A DNA stretch of 64,000 nucleotides from JAXDMK01 sp963765955 (GCA_963765955.1 CAVXYA010000010.1:310001-374000); one strand, 5' to 3'. Positions 25,942-33,434 are shown, counted from the stretch's first letter. Notes: generated by a model from the sequence alone, not told the origin. Translations and numbers: made by a program.

Positions 25942-26560
25942 CGCCGTCCCGCACGGTGAGCATCACGCTCACCACCCGGGGATCGGCGGCCACCGCATCG
26001 TTGAAGGCCCGGATGGCCCGGGTGTCGGCCGTCTCGTCGGACGGATCCAGCACCCGCCCGCTCCACAGGACGTTGTCGACGACGATCACGCCCCGGTCGG
26101 CCAGCTTGGGGAGGACGGCCTCGTAGTAGGCCAGGTACGACTCCTTGTCGGCGTCGATGAACACCAGGTCGAAGGGCCCGTCGAGGGTGGCGACGGTGTC
26201 GAGCGCGGGCCCGAGGCGGAAATCGATGCGGTCGCCGTAGGGGCTCGATGCGGCGTGGCGGCGGGCGACGGCGTTGGTGTCGGGGTCGATGTCGCAGGTG
26301 ACGACCCGCCCGTCGGGGGGGAGGGTCGCCGCCATCGAGAGGGCCGAGTAGCCGGTGAAGGTACCGATCTCGAGCACCCGCCGAGCCTGGGTCATGAACA
26401 CGAGGAACTCCAGCAACCGCCCCTCCAGCGCCCCCACCATCATCCCGTGGGCCTCCGACACCTCCCTCGTCTCAGCCGCCAGCGCCGCCAGCCAGTCGGC
26501 CTCGGGACTCGAGTGGGCGACGGCGTAGGCCTCGATGTCATCGTCCACCACGTAGGTCAT
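25913..26560 (-). CDS. class I SAM-dependent O-methyltransferase
   Basis: This 215-residue protein starts at the reverse-strand ATG 26560, overlapping the cupin gene stop (ATGA). It matches the caffeoyl-CoA/catechol O-methyltransferase family: SAM-binding VLEIGTFTGYSALSMA, VTCDIDPD, the metal-binding Asp in FDLVFIDADKESYLAYYE, and VDNVLWSGRV. These enzymes need a divalent metal and methylate catechol-like or other hydroxyl groups. It ends an apparent menG-menF-cupin-methyltransferase operon, so action on a quinol-related compound is possible but unproven. Confidence 0.9.
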   Translation of the reverse strand: MTYVVDDDIEAYAVAHSSPEADWLAALAAETREVSEAHGMMVGALEGRLLEFLVFMTQARRVLEIGTFTGYSALSMAATLPPDGRVVTCDIDPDTNAVARRHAASSPYGDRIDFRLGPALDTVATLDGPFDLVFIDADKESYLAYYEAVLPKLADRGVIVVDNVLWSGRVLDPSDETADTRAIRAFNDAVAADPRVVSVMLTVRDGVSLIRLAEG

Positions 26561-26826
26561 TTGGATGCCTCCATGCACTCGCAGCCCGACGGACCGACGG
26601 TGGCCGCGTGCTCGGTACCGGGCGGCAGGTCGAGGCGGTCACCGGCCTGGAGCTCCACGTCGCCGGTGCGGGTGTGGAAGACGATGCTGCCCGAGACGCA
26701 GTACAGGACCTTGTGGTACGCGTGCGAGTGCCAGCCATATCGGTCACCGGGACCGTTGCCCCACCCGGTGGGCGACAACCCCTCCTCCCGGAACTTCTCC
26801 TCCACGTCGGCCCGAGTCAGGCTCAC
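26557..26826 (-). CDS. small cupin-domain protein
   Basis: This 89-residue single cupin barrel starts at GTG 26826, overlapping the menF stop by four bases. It has GDRYGWHSHAYHKVLYCVSGSIVFHT with the metal-binding histidines, and GDRLDLPPGTEHAATVGPSGCECMEA as the second cupin motif. It overlaps the methyltransferase start by four bases. A role as a small metal-dependent enzyme or ligand sensor is possible. Its position between menF and a methyltransferase suggests quinone or phenol chemistry, by context only. Confidence 0.82.
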   Translation of the reverse strand: MSLTRADVEEKFREEGLSPTGWGNGPGDRYGWHSHAYHKVLYCVSGSIVFHTRTGDVELQAGDRLDLPPGTEHAATVGPSGCECMEASK

Positions 26827-28070
26827 GGCTGCACCAGCGCTCGCATCATGGGCTCCAGCTTGGCCTGCGTCTCGGCCCACTCGGCGCCGGCCGACGAACC
26901 GGCGACGATCCCGGCGCCGGCGTAGAGGCGGGCGACGGCGCCGTCGATGTGGGCGCAGCGCAGGGCCACCGCCCAGTCGCCGTCGCCCCGGCTGTCGACC
27001 CATCCCACCGGCCCGGTGTAGCCCCGCCGGTCGAAGTCCTCCAGCTCGGCGATGGCGGCCAGTGCCGCCGGACGAGGCGAGCCCGCCACCGCCGGCGTGG
27101 GATGCAGCAGCCCGGCCAGGGCCAGGGCCGAGGGCCACGGGGCCTTCAACCGGCCGGCCACGGTGGTGGCCAGGTGGGCGACGGTGGCCAGCCGGGCGAC
27201 CTCGGGCTGGGCGCTGGCCGAGACCTCCTCGCACACCGGCCCGAGGGCGGCCCGCACCGCGTCGACCACCACCCGGTGCTCCCGGCCCTCCTTGTTGGAC
27301 GACTTCATCTTGGCCAGCAGCCGCCGGTCGTCATCGAGGGTGTCGCCCCGGGGGGCGGTGCCGGCCATGGGGCGGGACACGACGAGGGCGTCCCGGCGCC
27401 GCACCAGCAGCTCGGGCGTGGCGCCGACCAGCCCGCCGGCGGCGAAGGTGAAGCAGGTGGGATGGCCGCCCCGCAGGCGGGTGAGGATCGTGGCCACGTC
27501 GAACGGTCGGTCGGCCTCAACCGTGACCTCCCGCGTCAGCACCACCTTGGACAGCTCGCCGGACGCGATCCGGGCCAGGGCGTCGTCGACCATCTCCCCC
27601 CACCGGGGCCGGAGACCATGCCCGTCGACCACGAACCGGGACGGCAACGGCCCCGGCGCCGGCACGGGGGCCGTCGGGCCTACCGGCCCGGTCTCGGTGA
27701 TCCAGGCCTGGCCCATCCGGGTGACGCCGACCACCACCGCGGGCACCACCAGCTCGACCTCGCCATCGTCGGCGAAGCCGAGGGCGCCGACGGCCAGCGG
27801 TCCCGAGCCGGGGACGCGCACGGGGTCGTCGGACTCGATCCCCGCCAGCAGCGCCGCCACCTCGGCCGCGGCCTCGTCCAGCCGACCCGGCCCGACGCCC
27901 CGCCGGACGCGAACCCGGGCCGCCACCCCCGAGGTCGCCAGGCCGGCCCCGTCGTGGAGCCAGGCGAAGCCGTCGGGCTGGGGCCCCACCCCGGCCAGCA
28001 GGTCGGGGGGCTCGGCCAGGGGGCGGGTGCGGCTGGTGAGGGTGGGCCGCGCCGCCCGGAGGGCGGTCAC
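26823..28070 (-). CDS. menF: isochorismate synthase
   Basis: This 415-residue chorismate-utilising enzyme starts at GTG 28070, overlapping the menG stop by four bases. It shows LSKVVLTREVTVEADRPFD with the catalytic Lys, CFTFAAGGLVGATPELLVRR, the SSNKEGREHRVVVDAVRAAL helix, LLHPTPAVAGSPR and GYTGPVGWVDSRGDGDWAVALRCAH. These place it in the MenF/EntC/DhbC group; the men context favours MenF, which feeds isochorismate to MenD. A siderophore isochorismate synthase is less likely since no siderophore genes are nearby. Confidence 0.92.
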   Translation of the reverse strand: MTALRAARPTLTSRTRPLAEPPDLLAGVGPQPDGFAWLHDGAGLATSGVAARVRVRRGVGPGRLDEAAAEVAALLAGIESDDPVRVPGSGPLAVGALGFADDGEVELVVPAVVVGVTRMGQAWITETGPVGPTAPVPAPGPLPSRFVVDGHGLRPRWGEMVDDALARIASGELSKVVLTREVTVEADRPFDVATILTRLRGGHPTCFTFAAGGLVGATPELLVRRRDALVVSRPMAGTAPRGDTLDDDRRLLAKMKSSNKEGREHRVVVDAVRAALGPVCEEVSASAQPEVARLATVAHLATTVAGRLKAPWPSALALAGLLHPTPAVAGSPRPAALAAIAELEDFDRRGYTGPVGWVDSRGDGDWAVALRCAHIDGAVARLYAGAGIVAGSSAGAEWAETQAKLEPMMRALVQP

Positions 28071-28753
28071 GAGCGGGTGCCGGTGAGCAGTTGGGCGATG
28101 CCCCCCGACAGCGCCCGGCGGGAGGCGTCGGCGAAGCCCGCAGCCTGCATCATCGCCCGCACCTCGGGCACGGGCGGCAGGTAGGCCACCGACTGGGGCA
28201 GGTACCGGTAGGCGGCCCGGTCCGAAAGCAGCCCCCCCACGAACGGGACCACCTTCCCGAAGTACAGGCGGTGGCCGGCGCGCAGCACCCGGTTGGCGGG
28301 AACGGCCACCTCCAGCAGCGCCACCCGTCCCCCCGGTCGCAGCACCCGGGCGCACTCGGCGAGGAACAGGTCGAGGCCGAGGACGTTGCGGAGGGCGAAG
28401 CCGCACACGATGCCATCGGCTGATCCGTCGGCCATGGGGAGGGCCAGGGCGTCGCCCCGCACGAGAGGGGCCGACGTGCGGGCCGCGGCCAGCATCCCCG
28501 CCGACCGGTCGACACCCACCGGGCGGTAGCCGGCGTCGGCGAGCACCCGGCACAGGTCACCCGTCCCACAGGCCAGGTCGAGGACGATCGCGCCCGGGGC
28601 CAGTCCGAGGGACCGCACGGTCCGTTTGCGCCAGCCCACGTCCATCCGCATGGTGAGGAGGCGGTTGAGGGTGTCGTAGCGGGGGGCGATGGCGTCGAAC
28701 ATGTCATCGACGGCGCGCACCTTGGCCTGTCCCTGGGGCAGCTCCGGGCTCAC
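28067..28753 (-). CDS. menG: demethylmenaquinone methyltransferase
   Basis: This 228-residue protein starts at GTG 28753. It shows VRAVDDMFDAIAPRYDTLNRLLTM, the typical UbiE/MenG opening, then VLDLACGTGDLCRVLAD for SAM binding, DGIVCGFALRNV, GGRVALLEVAVP and YRYLPQSVAYLPP. It adds the last methyl group to make menaquinone. It heads a four-gene overlapping operon (menG, menF, cupin, methyltransferase). A 17-base tandem repeat carrying its ribosome binding site lies just upstream. Confidence 0.94.
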   Translation of the reverse strand: MSPELPQGQAKVRAVDDMFDAIAPRYDTLNRLLTMRMDVGWRKRTVRSLGLAPGAIVLDLACGTGDLCRVLADAGYRPVGVDRSAGMLAAARTSAPLVRGDALALPMADGSADGIVCGFALRNVLGLDLFLAECARVLRPGGRVALLEVAVPANRVLRAGHRLYFGKVVPFVGGLLSDRAAYRYLPQSVAYLPPVPEVRAMMQAAGFADASRRALSGGIAQLLTGTRS

Positions 28754-28784
28754 GATCGCTCCGGGATCACGATCGCTCCGGGAT
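28751..28784 (-). repeat. 17-base tandem duplication covering the menG start signal
   Basis: The unit cacgatcgctccgggat occurs twice without interruption, between the MerR stop and the menG start. On the minus strand each copy carries GGAG followed by GTG at the usual spacing. Only the copy at 28751-28767 leads into menG; the other GTG meets a stop after six codons. The second copy could modulate menG translation. Confidence 0.65.
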
Positions 28785-29554
28785 CACTGGGCCCACCCGT
28801 CGTCGGCGGTGGCCGCCGCGATCTCGGCCGGGTCGCCCACCGCCTCCAGGTGCTCCTGGGCCACCTGCAGGAGGATGCGGCGGAAGTGGAACGACACCAG
28901 GTCGCCCACCGCCGGCATGAGGGTGCGGAACGTCTCGACCATGCGCTCGGCCTTGGTGGCCTCGTCCAGGTCCTGGGCCCGCAGCGGCTTGCGCACGTAC
29001 TGGTCGAACAGCTCCACCGCCTGCCCCGCCACCTCCCGGCTGAGGGCGTGGAAGCGGCGGGCCAGGTCGAAGACCTCGGGAAGCGGTAGTCCTGCTTCGA
29101 GCAGCCGCAGGCCGGCGGTGAGGATGGTGACGTCGTCGGGCCCGAAGCGGGCCTCGCCCTGGTGGAGGCGGGGGACGAGGAGCCCCTCCCGCACCAGCGA
29201 CTCGAGCAGGGCCGCGGGGACGCCCACCCGGTCGGCCAGGCCGTCGAGATCGAAGGTCTCGCCCTCGCCCTCGGGGGCGCTGGCGTCCTCGTCACCGGCC
29301 TCGACCACCGCCGCCGCCAACCGCTCGTCGGCCGGGTCGAGCTCGCCCGACAGGAAGCGGCGGATCACGGCCAGGGTGAACCCCCGCCGCTGGAGCTCCT
29401 TGATCCGGGCGATGCGCTCGAGGTGATCCTCGTTGTACCAGGCCAGGCGCCCGTCCCGACCGGGGGCGGGCAGGAGGCGCTGCTTCTGGTAGTAGCGGAT
29501 GGTGTCGACCGAGACGTCGGCCTGGAGCGCCAACTCGTCCACCCGCATCCTCAT
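28784..29554 (-). CDS. MerR family transcriptional regulator
   Basis: This 256-residue protein starts at the reverse-strand ATG 29554 (RMRVDELALQADVSVDTIRYYQKQRLLP). The N-terminal MerR winged helix includes AWYNEDHLERIARIKELQRRGFTLAVIRRFL. Residues from about 95 onward form a long helical C-terminal region with FDLDGLADRVGVPAALLESLVREGLLVPR, which reads like a second helix-turn-helix, then a four-helix bundle. There is no obvious metal-binding Cys cluster, so a metal sensor role is unlikely. It lies directly upstream of menG, and a palindrome at 29579-29596 sits between it and the AlkA gene. Confidence 0.88.
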   Translation of the reverse strand: MRMRVDELALQADVSVDTIRYYQKQRLLPAPGRDGRLAWYNEDHLERIARIKELQRRGFTLAVIRRFLSGELDPADERLAAAVVEAGDEDASAPEGEGETFDLDGLADRVGVPAALLESLVREGLLVPRLHQGEARFGPDDVTILTAGLRLLEAGLPLPEVFDLARRFHALSREVAGQAVELFDQYVRKPLRAQDLDEATKAERMVETFRTLMPAVGDLVSFHFRRILLQVAQEHLEAVGDPAEIAAATADDGWAQ

Positions 29555-29578
29555 GGCCGCATCCTCATTGGGCCAATT

Positions 29579-29596
29579 GTAGGAGCGATCGCTCCC
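29579..29596. promoter_or_regulatory. palindromic box between the MerR and AlkA genes
   Basis: The sequence gtaggagcgatcgctccc contains the perfect 14-base palindrome ggagcgatcgctcc. It lies 25 bases from the MerR start and 27 from the glycosylase start. A near copy lies upstream of menB (17503-17522). Autoregulation by the MerR protein is the likely role. Confidence 0.55.
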
Positions 29597-29623
29597 GTGG
29601 TCAGGCGCGGGAGACTGGGGGAC

Positions 29624-30241
29624 ATGGGCCGGTGGGTGGACGAGTGCGCGGCGCTGTCGGCGGCCGACCCGGCGATGGCGGCGGCCATCGCCACGCTCGG
29701 GCCGTGCACCCTCGTCCGGGGACGGGCCCCGGGCGGCGCCTTCGGCGCCCTCGCCCGCTCGATCTGCTTCCAGCAGCTGGCGGGGGCGGCCGCGTCGGCC
29801 ATCCACGGACGGTTCGCCGCCCTCTACGACGGCCGGCCCACACCGGCGGCGGTGGCGGCCACGCCCGAGGAGGTGCTGCGCGGCGTGGGACTGTCGTCGG
29901 CCAAGGTGGCGTCGATCAAGGACCTGGCGGCGAAGGCGCTCGACGGCACCGTCCGCCTCCAGGGCTGGGGCCGTATGGACGACGACGAGATCGTCGAGCG
30001 CCTGGTCACGGTGCGGGGGATCGGACCGTGGACGGCCCAGATGTTCCTGATCTTCCAGCTCAACCGGCCCGACGTCTGGCCCACCGGCGATCTCGGGGTC
30101 CGGGTCGGCTACGGCCGGATGCACGGCCTTGAGGCGCCGCCCACGCCGGCCGAGCTAGCCGCCGCCGGGGAGGTCTACCGCCCTTATCGCACGGTCGCCG
30201 CCTGGTATTGCTGGCGGGTCATGGACGGGCCGTTCACCTAG
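29624..30241 (+). CDS. DNA-3-methyladenine glycosylase 2-like protein
   Basis: This 205-residue protein starts at ATG 29624. It has the HhH-GPD fold: FGALARSICFQQLAGAAASAIHGRF, the LRGVGLSSAKVASIKDLA segment, and the hairpin LVTVRGIGPWTAQMFLIFQLNRPDVWPTGDLGVR with the catalytic Asp in the final stretch. It matches the catalytic part of AlkA without the N-terminal AraC or AlkA_N domain. It removes alkylated bases from DNA. It is divergent from the MerR gene and shares the palindromic intergenic region with it. Confidence 0.92.
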   Translation: MGRWVDECAALSAADPAMAAAIATLGPCTLVRGRAPGGAFGALARSICFQQLAGAAASAIHGRFAALYDGRPTPAAVAATPEEVLRGVGLSSAKVASIKDLAAKALDGTVRLQGWGRMDDDEIVERLVTVRGIGPWTAQMFLIFQLNRPDVWPTGDLGVRVGYGRMHGLEAPPTPAELAAAGEVYRPYRTVAAWYCWRVMDGPFT

Positions 30242-30250
30242 CCCGCCGGG

Positions 30251-31480
30251 TCAGATCCGGTTGAGCGTCCCCACCGGGCCGTAGTTGGTGGAGTAGTGCA
30301 GGGTGGCGCCCTGGGGCGTGAGGTACTCACCGGCACCCTCGGAGCAGTTGGGTCCACTGGTCGACGTGAAGTTGGCGACGGTGAACTCGTAGGTGCTGCC
30401 GGACAACGCGTGCAGGATGAAGTCCCCCGTGCAGTTGTTGTTCGAGACGTACACCGATCCACACGTCTGGCCAATCCCGCACCCGGCCCTGACGCCGAGG
30501 GTGATCAGGAAGGAGCCGCCGCTGCCATCGGACACCGTTCCCGACCAGTTCCCGGCCACCGCGTCGGCGGTCACTGGCGCCGCTTGGAGAACCGTGGTGG
30601 CGGGCGTCGGCGGCGGCGTCGTGGTCGGTGTCGTTGCTGCCGTCGGGGCTGGTGTCGTTGGGGCAGGTGTCGTCGGGGCCGGCGTCTTCGGCGCCGGCGA
30701 TGTCTCTCCAGGCGTCCCCCCGCCGCCCGTCACCTCCGGACCGTCCACCCCGAGGATGGTCGTCGACGACAGCGACGTGCTCGTCGTGGTCGCGGGGATC
30801 GTGCTGCCGCCGGCGGTGACCGACGGGTCGTCCCCGCCACCGGCCAACATGGCCACGACCGCCAACACCAGCAGCAGGAGCCCGCCGGCCACGGCCGCCG
30901 CCATCCACCGGCGCTTCCCGGGATCGGGGCCGGCAGTGAGAACACGGGCGGGTCTTGGGCGGGTGTCCGTCTTGGCACCGGCGGCGGCGACCACCGTAGG
31001 CATCGACCCGCTCAGTGTCTGCGGGGAGGCCGGGTCGAGGACGTCGATCAGGCGCTGGACGTCGTAGTCCCATCGGCTCTCGCTGATCTCGAAGGCGTTG
31101 CGCCGGGCCAAAGGCGCCAGAGGGAGGGGCAGGCTGGCGGCCGACGGCATCTGGGCCCGATCCACGAGCACCGGGATCAGGTGCACCTTCCGTTCGAGGG
31201 CGGCGGCGAGCTCGACCCGCACGAAGTCCTCGGGATCGTCGATACGGCGCTGCCCGTCGGGCCCGCCCGCACCCAGCCAGTTCCTGCCGATCACGGCCAC
31301 GACCGAGTCGCATTCGCCGATCGCCTCGTTGATGGCGACCGCGAAATCGCGGCCGGGACCGATGCTGTCGAGGTCGCGGAAGACGGCATCCCGCCCGAAC
31401 CGGGCGCACAGCCGGTCGGTGAGGCGCCCCACGTGCCCGGACGTGTCGTCCCTGCGATAGCTCAGGAAGATCTTCGTCAC
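30251..31480 (-). CDS. TIR-domain protein with membrane segment and outer beta domain
   Basis: Residues 1-150 form a bacterial TIR domain (TKIFLSYRRDDTSGHVGRL, GRDFAVAINEAIGECDSVVAVIG, FVRVELAAALERKVHLIPVLV). Glu90 sits where TIR NADases carry the catalytic Glu. Residues 192-213 form one membrane helix, 225-297 a Thr/Pro-rich linker with TPAPT repeats, and 298-409 an outer domain (GNWSGTVSDG ... four Cys). The same outer domain type is known at the end of some actinobacterial receptor kinases. So it looks like a membrane sensor coupled to an inner TIR effector. The link to phage defence is inference. Confidence 0.88.
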   Translation of the reverse strand: MTKIFLSYRRDDTSGHVGRLTDRLCARFGRDAVFRDLDSIGPGRDFAVAINEAIGECDSVVAVIGRNWLGAGGPDGQRRIDDPEDFVRVELAAALERKVHLIPVLVDRAQMPSAASLPLPLAPLARRNAFEISESRWDYDVQRLIDVLDPASPQTLSGSMPTVVAAAGAKTDTRPRPARVLTAGPDPGKRRWMAAAVAGGLLLLVLAVVAMLAGGGDDPSVTAGGSTIPATTTSTSLSSTTILGVDGPEVTGGGGTPGETSPAPKTPAPTTPAPTTPAPTAATTPTTTPPPTPATTVLQAAPVTADAVAGNWSGTVSDGSGGSFLITLGVRAGCGIGQTCGSVYVSNNNCTGDFILHALSGSTYEFTVANFTSTSGPNCSEGAGEYLTPQGATLHYSTNYGPVGTLNRI

Positions 31481-31588
31481 CGTCGGGCCTCCGCCGTCGC
31501 CGTGGGCCGACGACTCTACGCCTCGGCCCTTCGCGGCGCGCCGAATTCGGCGCGGGGCGCCGGCGGCACACGCGGGGCCCGGTCCACC

Positions 31589-31641
31589 CGAGCGATTGCC
31601 ACAGGTGGTCCCGCTGGGGGACCGGCAGTGGCGATCGCTCG
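31589..31641. repeat. long hairpin repeat, copy 1
   Basis: The arms gagcgattgccac and gtggcgatcgctc pair with one G-T wobble around an inner hairpin of arms ggtccc and ggggacc. It lies in the 267-base gap between sufE and the TIR gene, and a diverged second copy follows at 31663-31715. It could terminate sufE transcription or serve as a protein-binding repeat. Confidence 0.55.
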
Positions 31642-31662
31642 ACCCGCGACTCCCGGATCCCG

Positions 31663-31715
31663 GGAGCGATTGCCACAGATGGCCCCCCTGAGGGACCGGC
31701 GGTGGCGAACGCTCG
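31663..31715. repeat. long hairpin repeat, copy 2
   Basis: The arms gagcgattgccac and gtggcgaacgctc flank cagatggcccccctgagggaccgg. It matches copy 1 at most positions in the same orientation, 22 bases away. It ends 33 bases after (on the minus strand) the sufE stop at 31748. Confidence 0.55.
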
Positions 31716-31747
31716 GCTACACAGGCACCCGGCGGCGGGCTACCGGC

Positions 31748-32197
31748 TCAGGCGCCAGCCTCGGCCTGGCGGGCGGCGAGCTGTTGTCCGACCTGGCGCT
31801 TGAGGCGGAAGAGGATGGCCGACATCCCCCTCAGGCGCAGCGAGGAGATGACCTCGGCCAGGCCCATCTTGTTGTAGAAGTCGTTGGACGTCTCCAGCAC
31901 GTCGGAAGCCTTGGCCCCGTCGAGCCCCGCCGACAGGATGCCGGCAAAGCCGCGGGTGGTGGGGGACTCGGCCGGCACCTTGAAGTAGAGGTGCACCCGC
32001 TCGTCGTCGTCGATCTCGGTGGCCAGGAAGAACGGCGTCTGGCACTCGGGCACCGCCTCCAGCAGCTCGGGGTGGTCGGCGTAGCGCTCGGGGAGGGGCG
32101 GCACCTTCCGGGAGTACTCGAGGAGCGCCTGGGTGCGCAGCTCCTTGGGGGCGCCTCCGAAGAGGTCGACGATGCGCTGCAGGGCGGGCGTGGTCAC
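31748..32197 (-). CDS. sufE: SufE family Fe-S assembly protein
   Basis: This 149-residue protein starts at GTG 32197 after a GGGGAG binding site. It shows LQRIVDLFGGAPKELRTQALLEYSRKVPPLP, VPECQTPFFLATE with the sulfur-accepting Cys, KVPAESPTTRGFAGIL and MGLAEVISSLRLRGMSAILFRLK. SufE accepts persulfide sulfur from SufS and passes it to the SufBCD scaffold. It is divergent from a rhodanese-type sulfurtransferase, a common actinobacterial pairing. A longer in-frame extension to 32383 crosses the promoter region and is rejected. Confidence 0.92.
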   Translation of the reverse strand: MTTPALQRIVDLFGGAPKELRTQALLEYSRKVPPLPERYADHPELLEAVPECQTPFFLATEIDDDERVHLYFKVPAESPTTRGFAGILSAGLDGAKASDVLETSNDFYNKMGLAEVISSLRLRGMSAILFRLKRQVGQQLAARQAEAGA

Positions 32198-32221
32198 CTC
32201 CCCAGTTTCCCACGAGCCGGG

Positions 32222-32250
32222 TGCCAATTGGCAACAAAGCCGACTATATT
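32222..32250 (+). promoter_or_regulatory. operator-like palindrome and -10-like box for the rhodanese gene
   Basis: A perfect 12-base palindrome tgccaattggca (32222-32233) is followed by tatatt (32245-32250), about 42 bases before the rhodanese ATG. It sits in the only AT-richer stretch of the sufE/rhodanese intergenic region. A regulated promoter is likely, but the factor is unknown. Confidence 0.4.
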
Positions 32251-32291
32251 GGTCAGGAATACACGAGCGAACGATCCCCCGAGGAGGCTCT

Positions 32292-33167
32292 ATGCCCGTC
32301 GCCGCAGACACGGCCCCCGAGCACCAGCAGTACGCCCACCCAGAGATGCTGGTCACCGCCGACTGGGTGGCCGAGCACGCCAACGACCCCGGCGTGGTGA
32401 TCGTCGAGTCAGACGAGGACGTCCTCCTCTACGACACCGGCCACATCCCGGGCGCGATCAAGGTCGACTGGCACCTCGATCTCAACGACCAGGTCACCCG
32501 CGACTACCTCGACGGCGAGGGCTTCTCCAAGCTGTGCTCCAAGAACGGGATCGGCCGCGACACCACGGTCGTGTTCTACGGCGACGCCAACAACTGGTGG
32601 GCCGCCTACGCCCTGTGGATCTTCAAGCTCTTCGGCCACCCCGACGCCCGCCTGCTCAACGGCGGCCGGGCCAAGTGGGTCAAGGACGGGCGGGAGCTCA
32701 CCACCGACGTCCCCCAGCGGGAGTCGACGGACTACCCCGTCGTCGAGCGCGACGACGCCCCCATCCGGGCCTACCGCGATGACACCCTCGGCCACATTGG
32801 CAAGGGCCCTCTGATCGACGTCCGCTCGCCCGGCGAGTACTCCGGCGAGCTGCTCCACATGCCCGAATACCCCCAGGAAGGCGCCCTGCGCGGCGGCCAC
32901 ATCCCCACCGCCAAGAGCCAGCCGTGGAAGGCGACCGCCAACGAGGAGGACGGTACCTTCAAAGACGCCGAGTTCCTGCGAGGGCTCTACGAGGGCAAGC
33001 ACGGGCTGAAGTCGGACGACGACGTGATCGTCTACTGCCGGATCGGCGAGCGCTCAAGCCACACCTGGTTCGTGCTCACCCACCTGCTCGGCTACACGAA
33101 CGTCCGCAACTACGACGGCTCGTGGACCGAGTGGGGCAACCTGGTGCGGGCGCCGATCGAGAGGTAA
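32292..33167 (+). CDS. sulfurtransferase (thiosulfate/3-mercaptopyruvate, two rhodanese domains)
   Basis: This 291-residue protein starts at ATG 32292, preceded by GAGGAGG. The inactive N-terminal rhodanese domain has YDTGHIPGAIKVDW and GDANNWWAAYALWIFKLFGH. The active C-terminal domain has LIDVRSPGEYSG and the catalytic loop VYCRIGERSSHTWFVL with the persulfide Cys. The CRIGERS loop is typical of the actinobacterial CysA/SseA group. It is divergent from sufE, which fits a shared role in sulfur supply. Confidence 0.93.
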   Translation: MPVAADTAPEHQQYAHPEMLVTADWVAEHANDPGVVIVESDEDVLLYDTGHIPGAIKVDWHLDLNDQVTRDYLDGEGFSKLCSKNGIGRDTTVVFYGDANNWWAAYALWIFKLFGHPDARLLNGGRAKWVKDGRELTTDVPQRESTDYPVVERDDAPIRAYRDDTLGHIGKGPLIDVRSPGEYSGELLHMPEYPQEGALRGGHIPTAKSQPWKATANEEDGTFKDAEFLRGLYEGKHGLKSDDDVIVYCRIGERSSHTWFVLTHLLGYTNVRNYDGSWTEWGNLVRAPIER

Positions 33168-33170
33168 ACG

Positions 33171-33434
33171 TCAGACGACGGCAGGGATCGCGGCGGTGGC
33201 GGCGGCCACCGCCGCAGCCGCGTCCAGGAACTGGTGGGCCCGGGCCACCTCGGGCATGTCGCACCGGCCGGCGGACGACTGGCGGCACGTCTCCCCCGCC
33301 TGCCCGAGCAACCGCCGGTCGTGGCCCGCGGCCCGGGCCAGGTCGTGCGCCGCCTCGACCTCGGGCACCATGGACACCACCAGCGCCAGCGCCCGCCCCA
33401 CCAGCCGCACGTCCCCGACCTCGCCCACGCTCAT
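33171..33434 (-). CDS. hypothetical helical protein
   Basis: This 87-residue protein starts at the reverse-strand ATG 33434 and ends in a hydrophobic Ala-rich helix (FLDAAAAVAAATAAIPAVV). The middle has VVSMVPEVEAAHDLARAAGHDRRLLGQAGETCRQ, an amphipathic helical region with one Cys, and a second Cys nearby. It is convergent with the rhodanese, 3 bases apart. No family is recognised. Coding is moderately supported by frame and codon bias. Confidence 0.5.
   Translation of the reverse strand: MSVGEVGDVRLVGRALALVVSMVPEVEAAHDLARAAGHDRRLLGQAGETCRQSSAGRCDMPEVARAHQFLDAAAAVAAATAAIPAVV

Noticed and set aside
31748..32383. Longer SufE starting at 32383
   Set aside because: The extra 62 codons cover the divergent promoter and the rhodanese start and are rich in Cys/Trp/Ser unlike the family. 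GTG 32197 has a good ribosome binding site.
30296..32782. Plus-strand frame of 828 codons
   Set aside because: It crosses the antisense of the TIR and sufE genes, their promoters, and an out-of-frame part of the rhodanese gene. No family features were seen.
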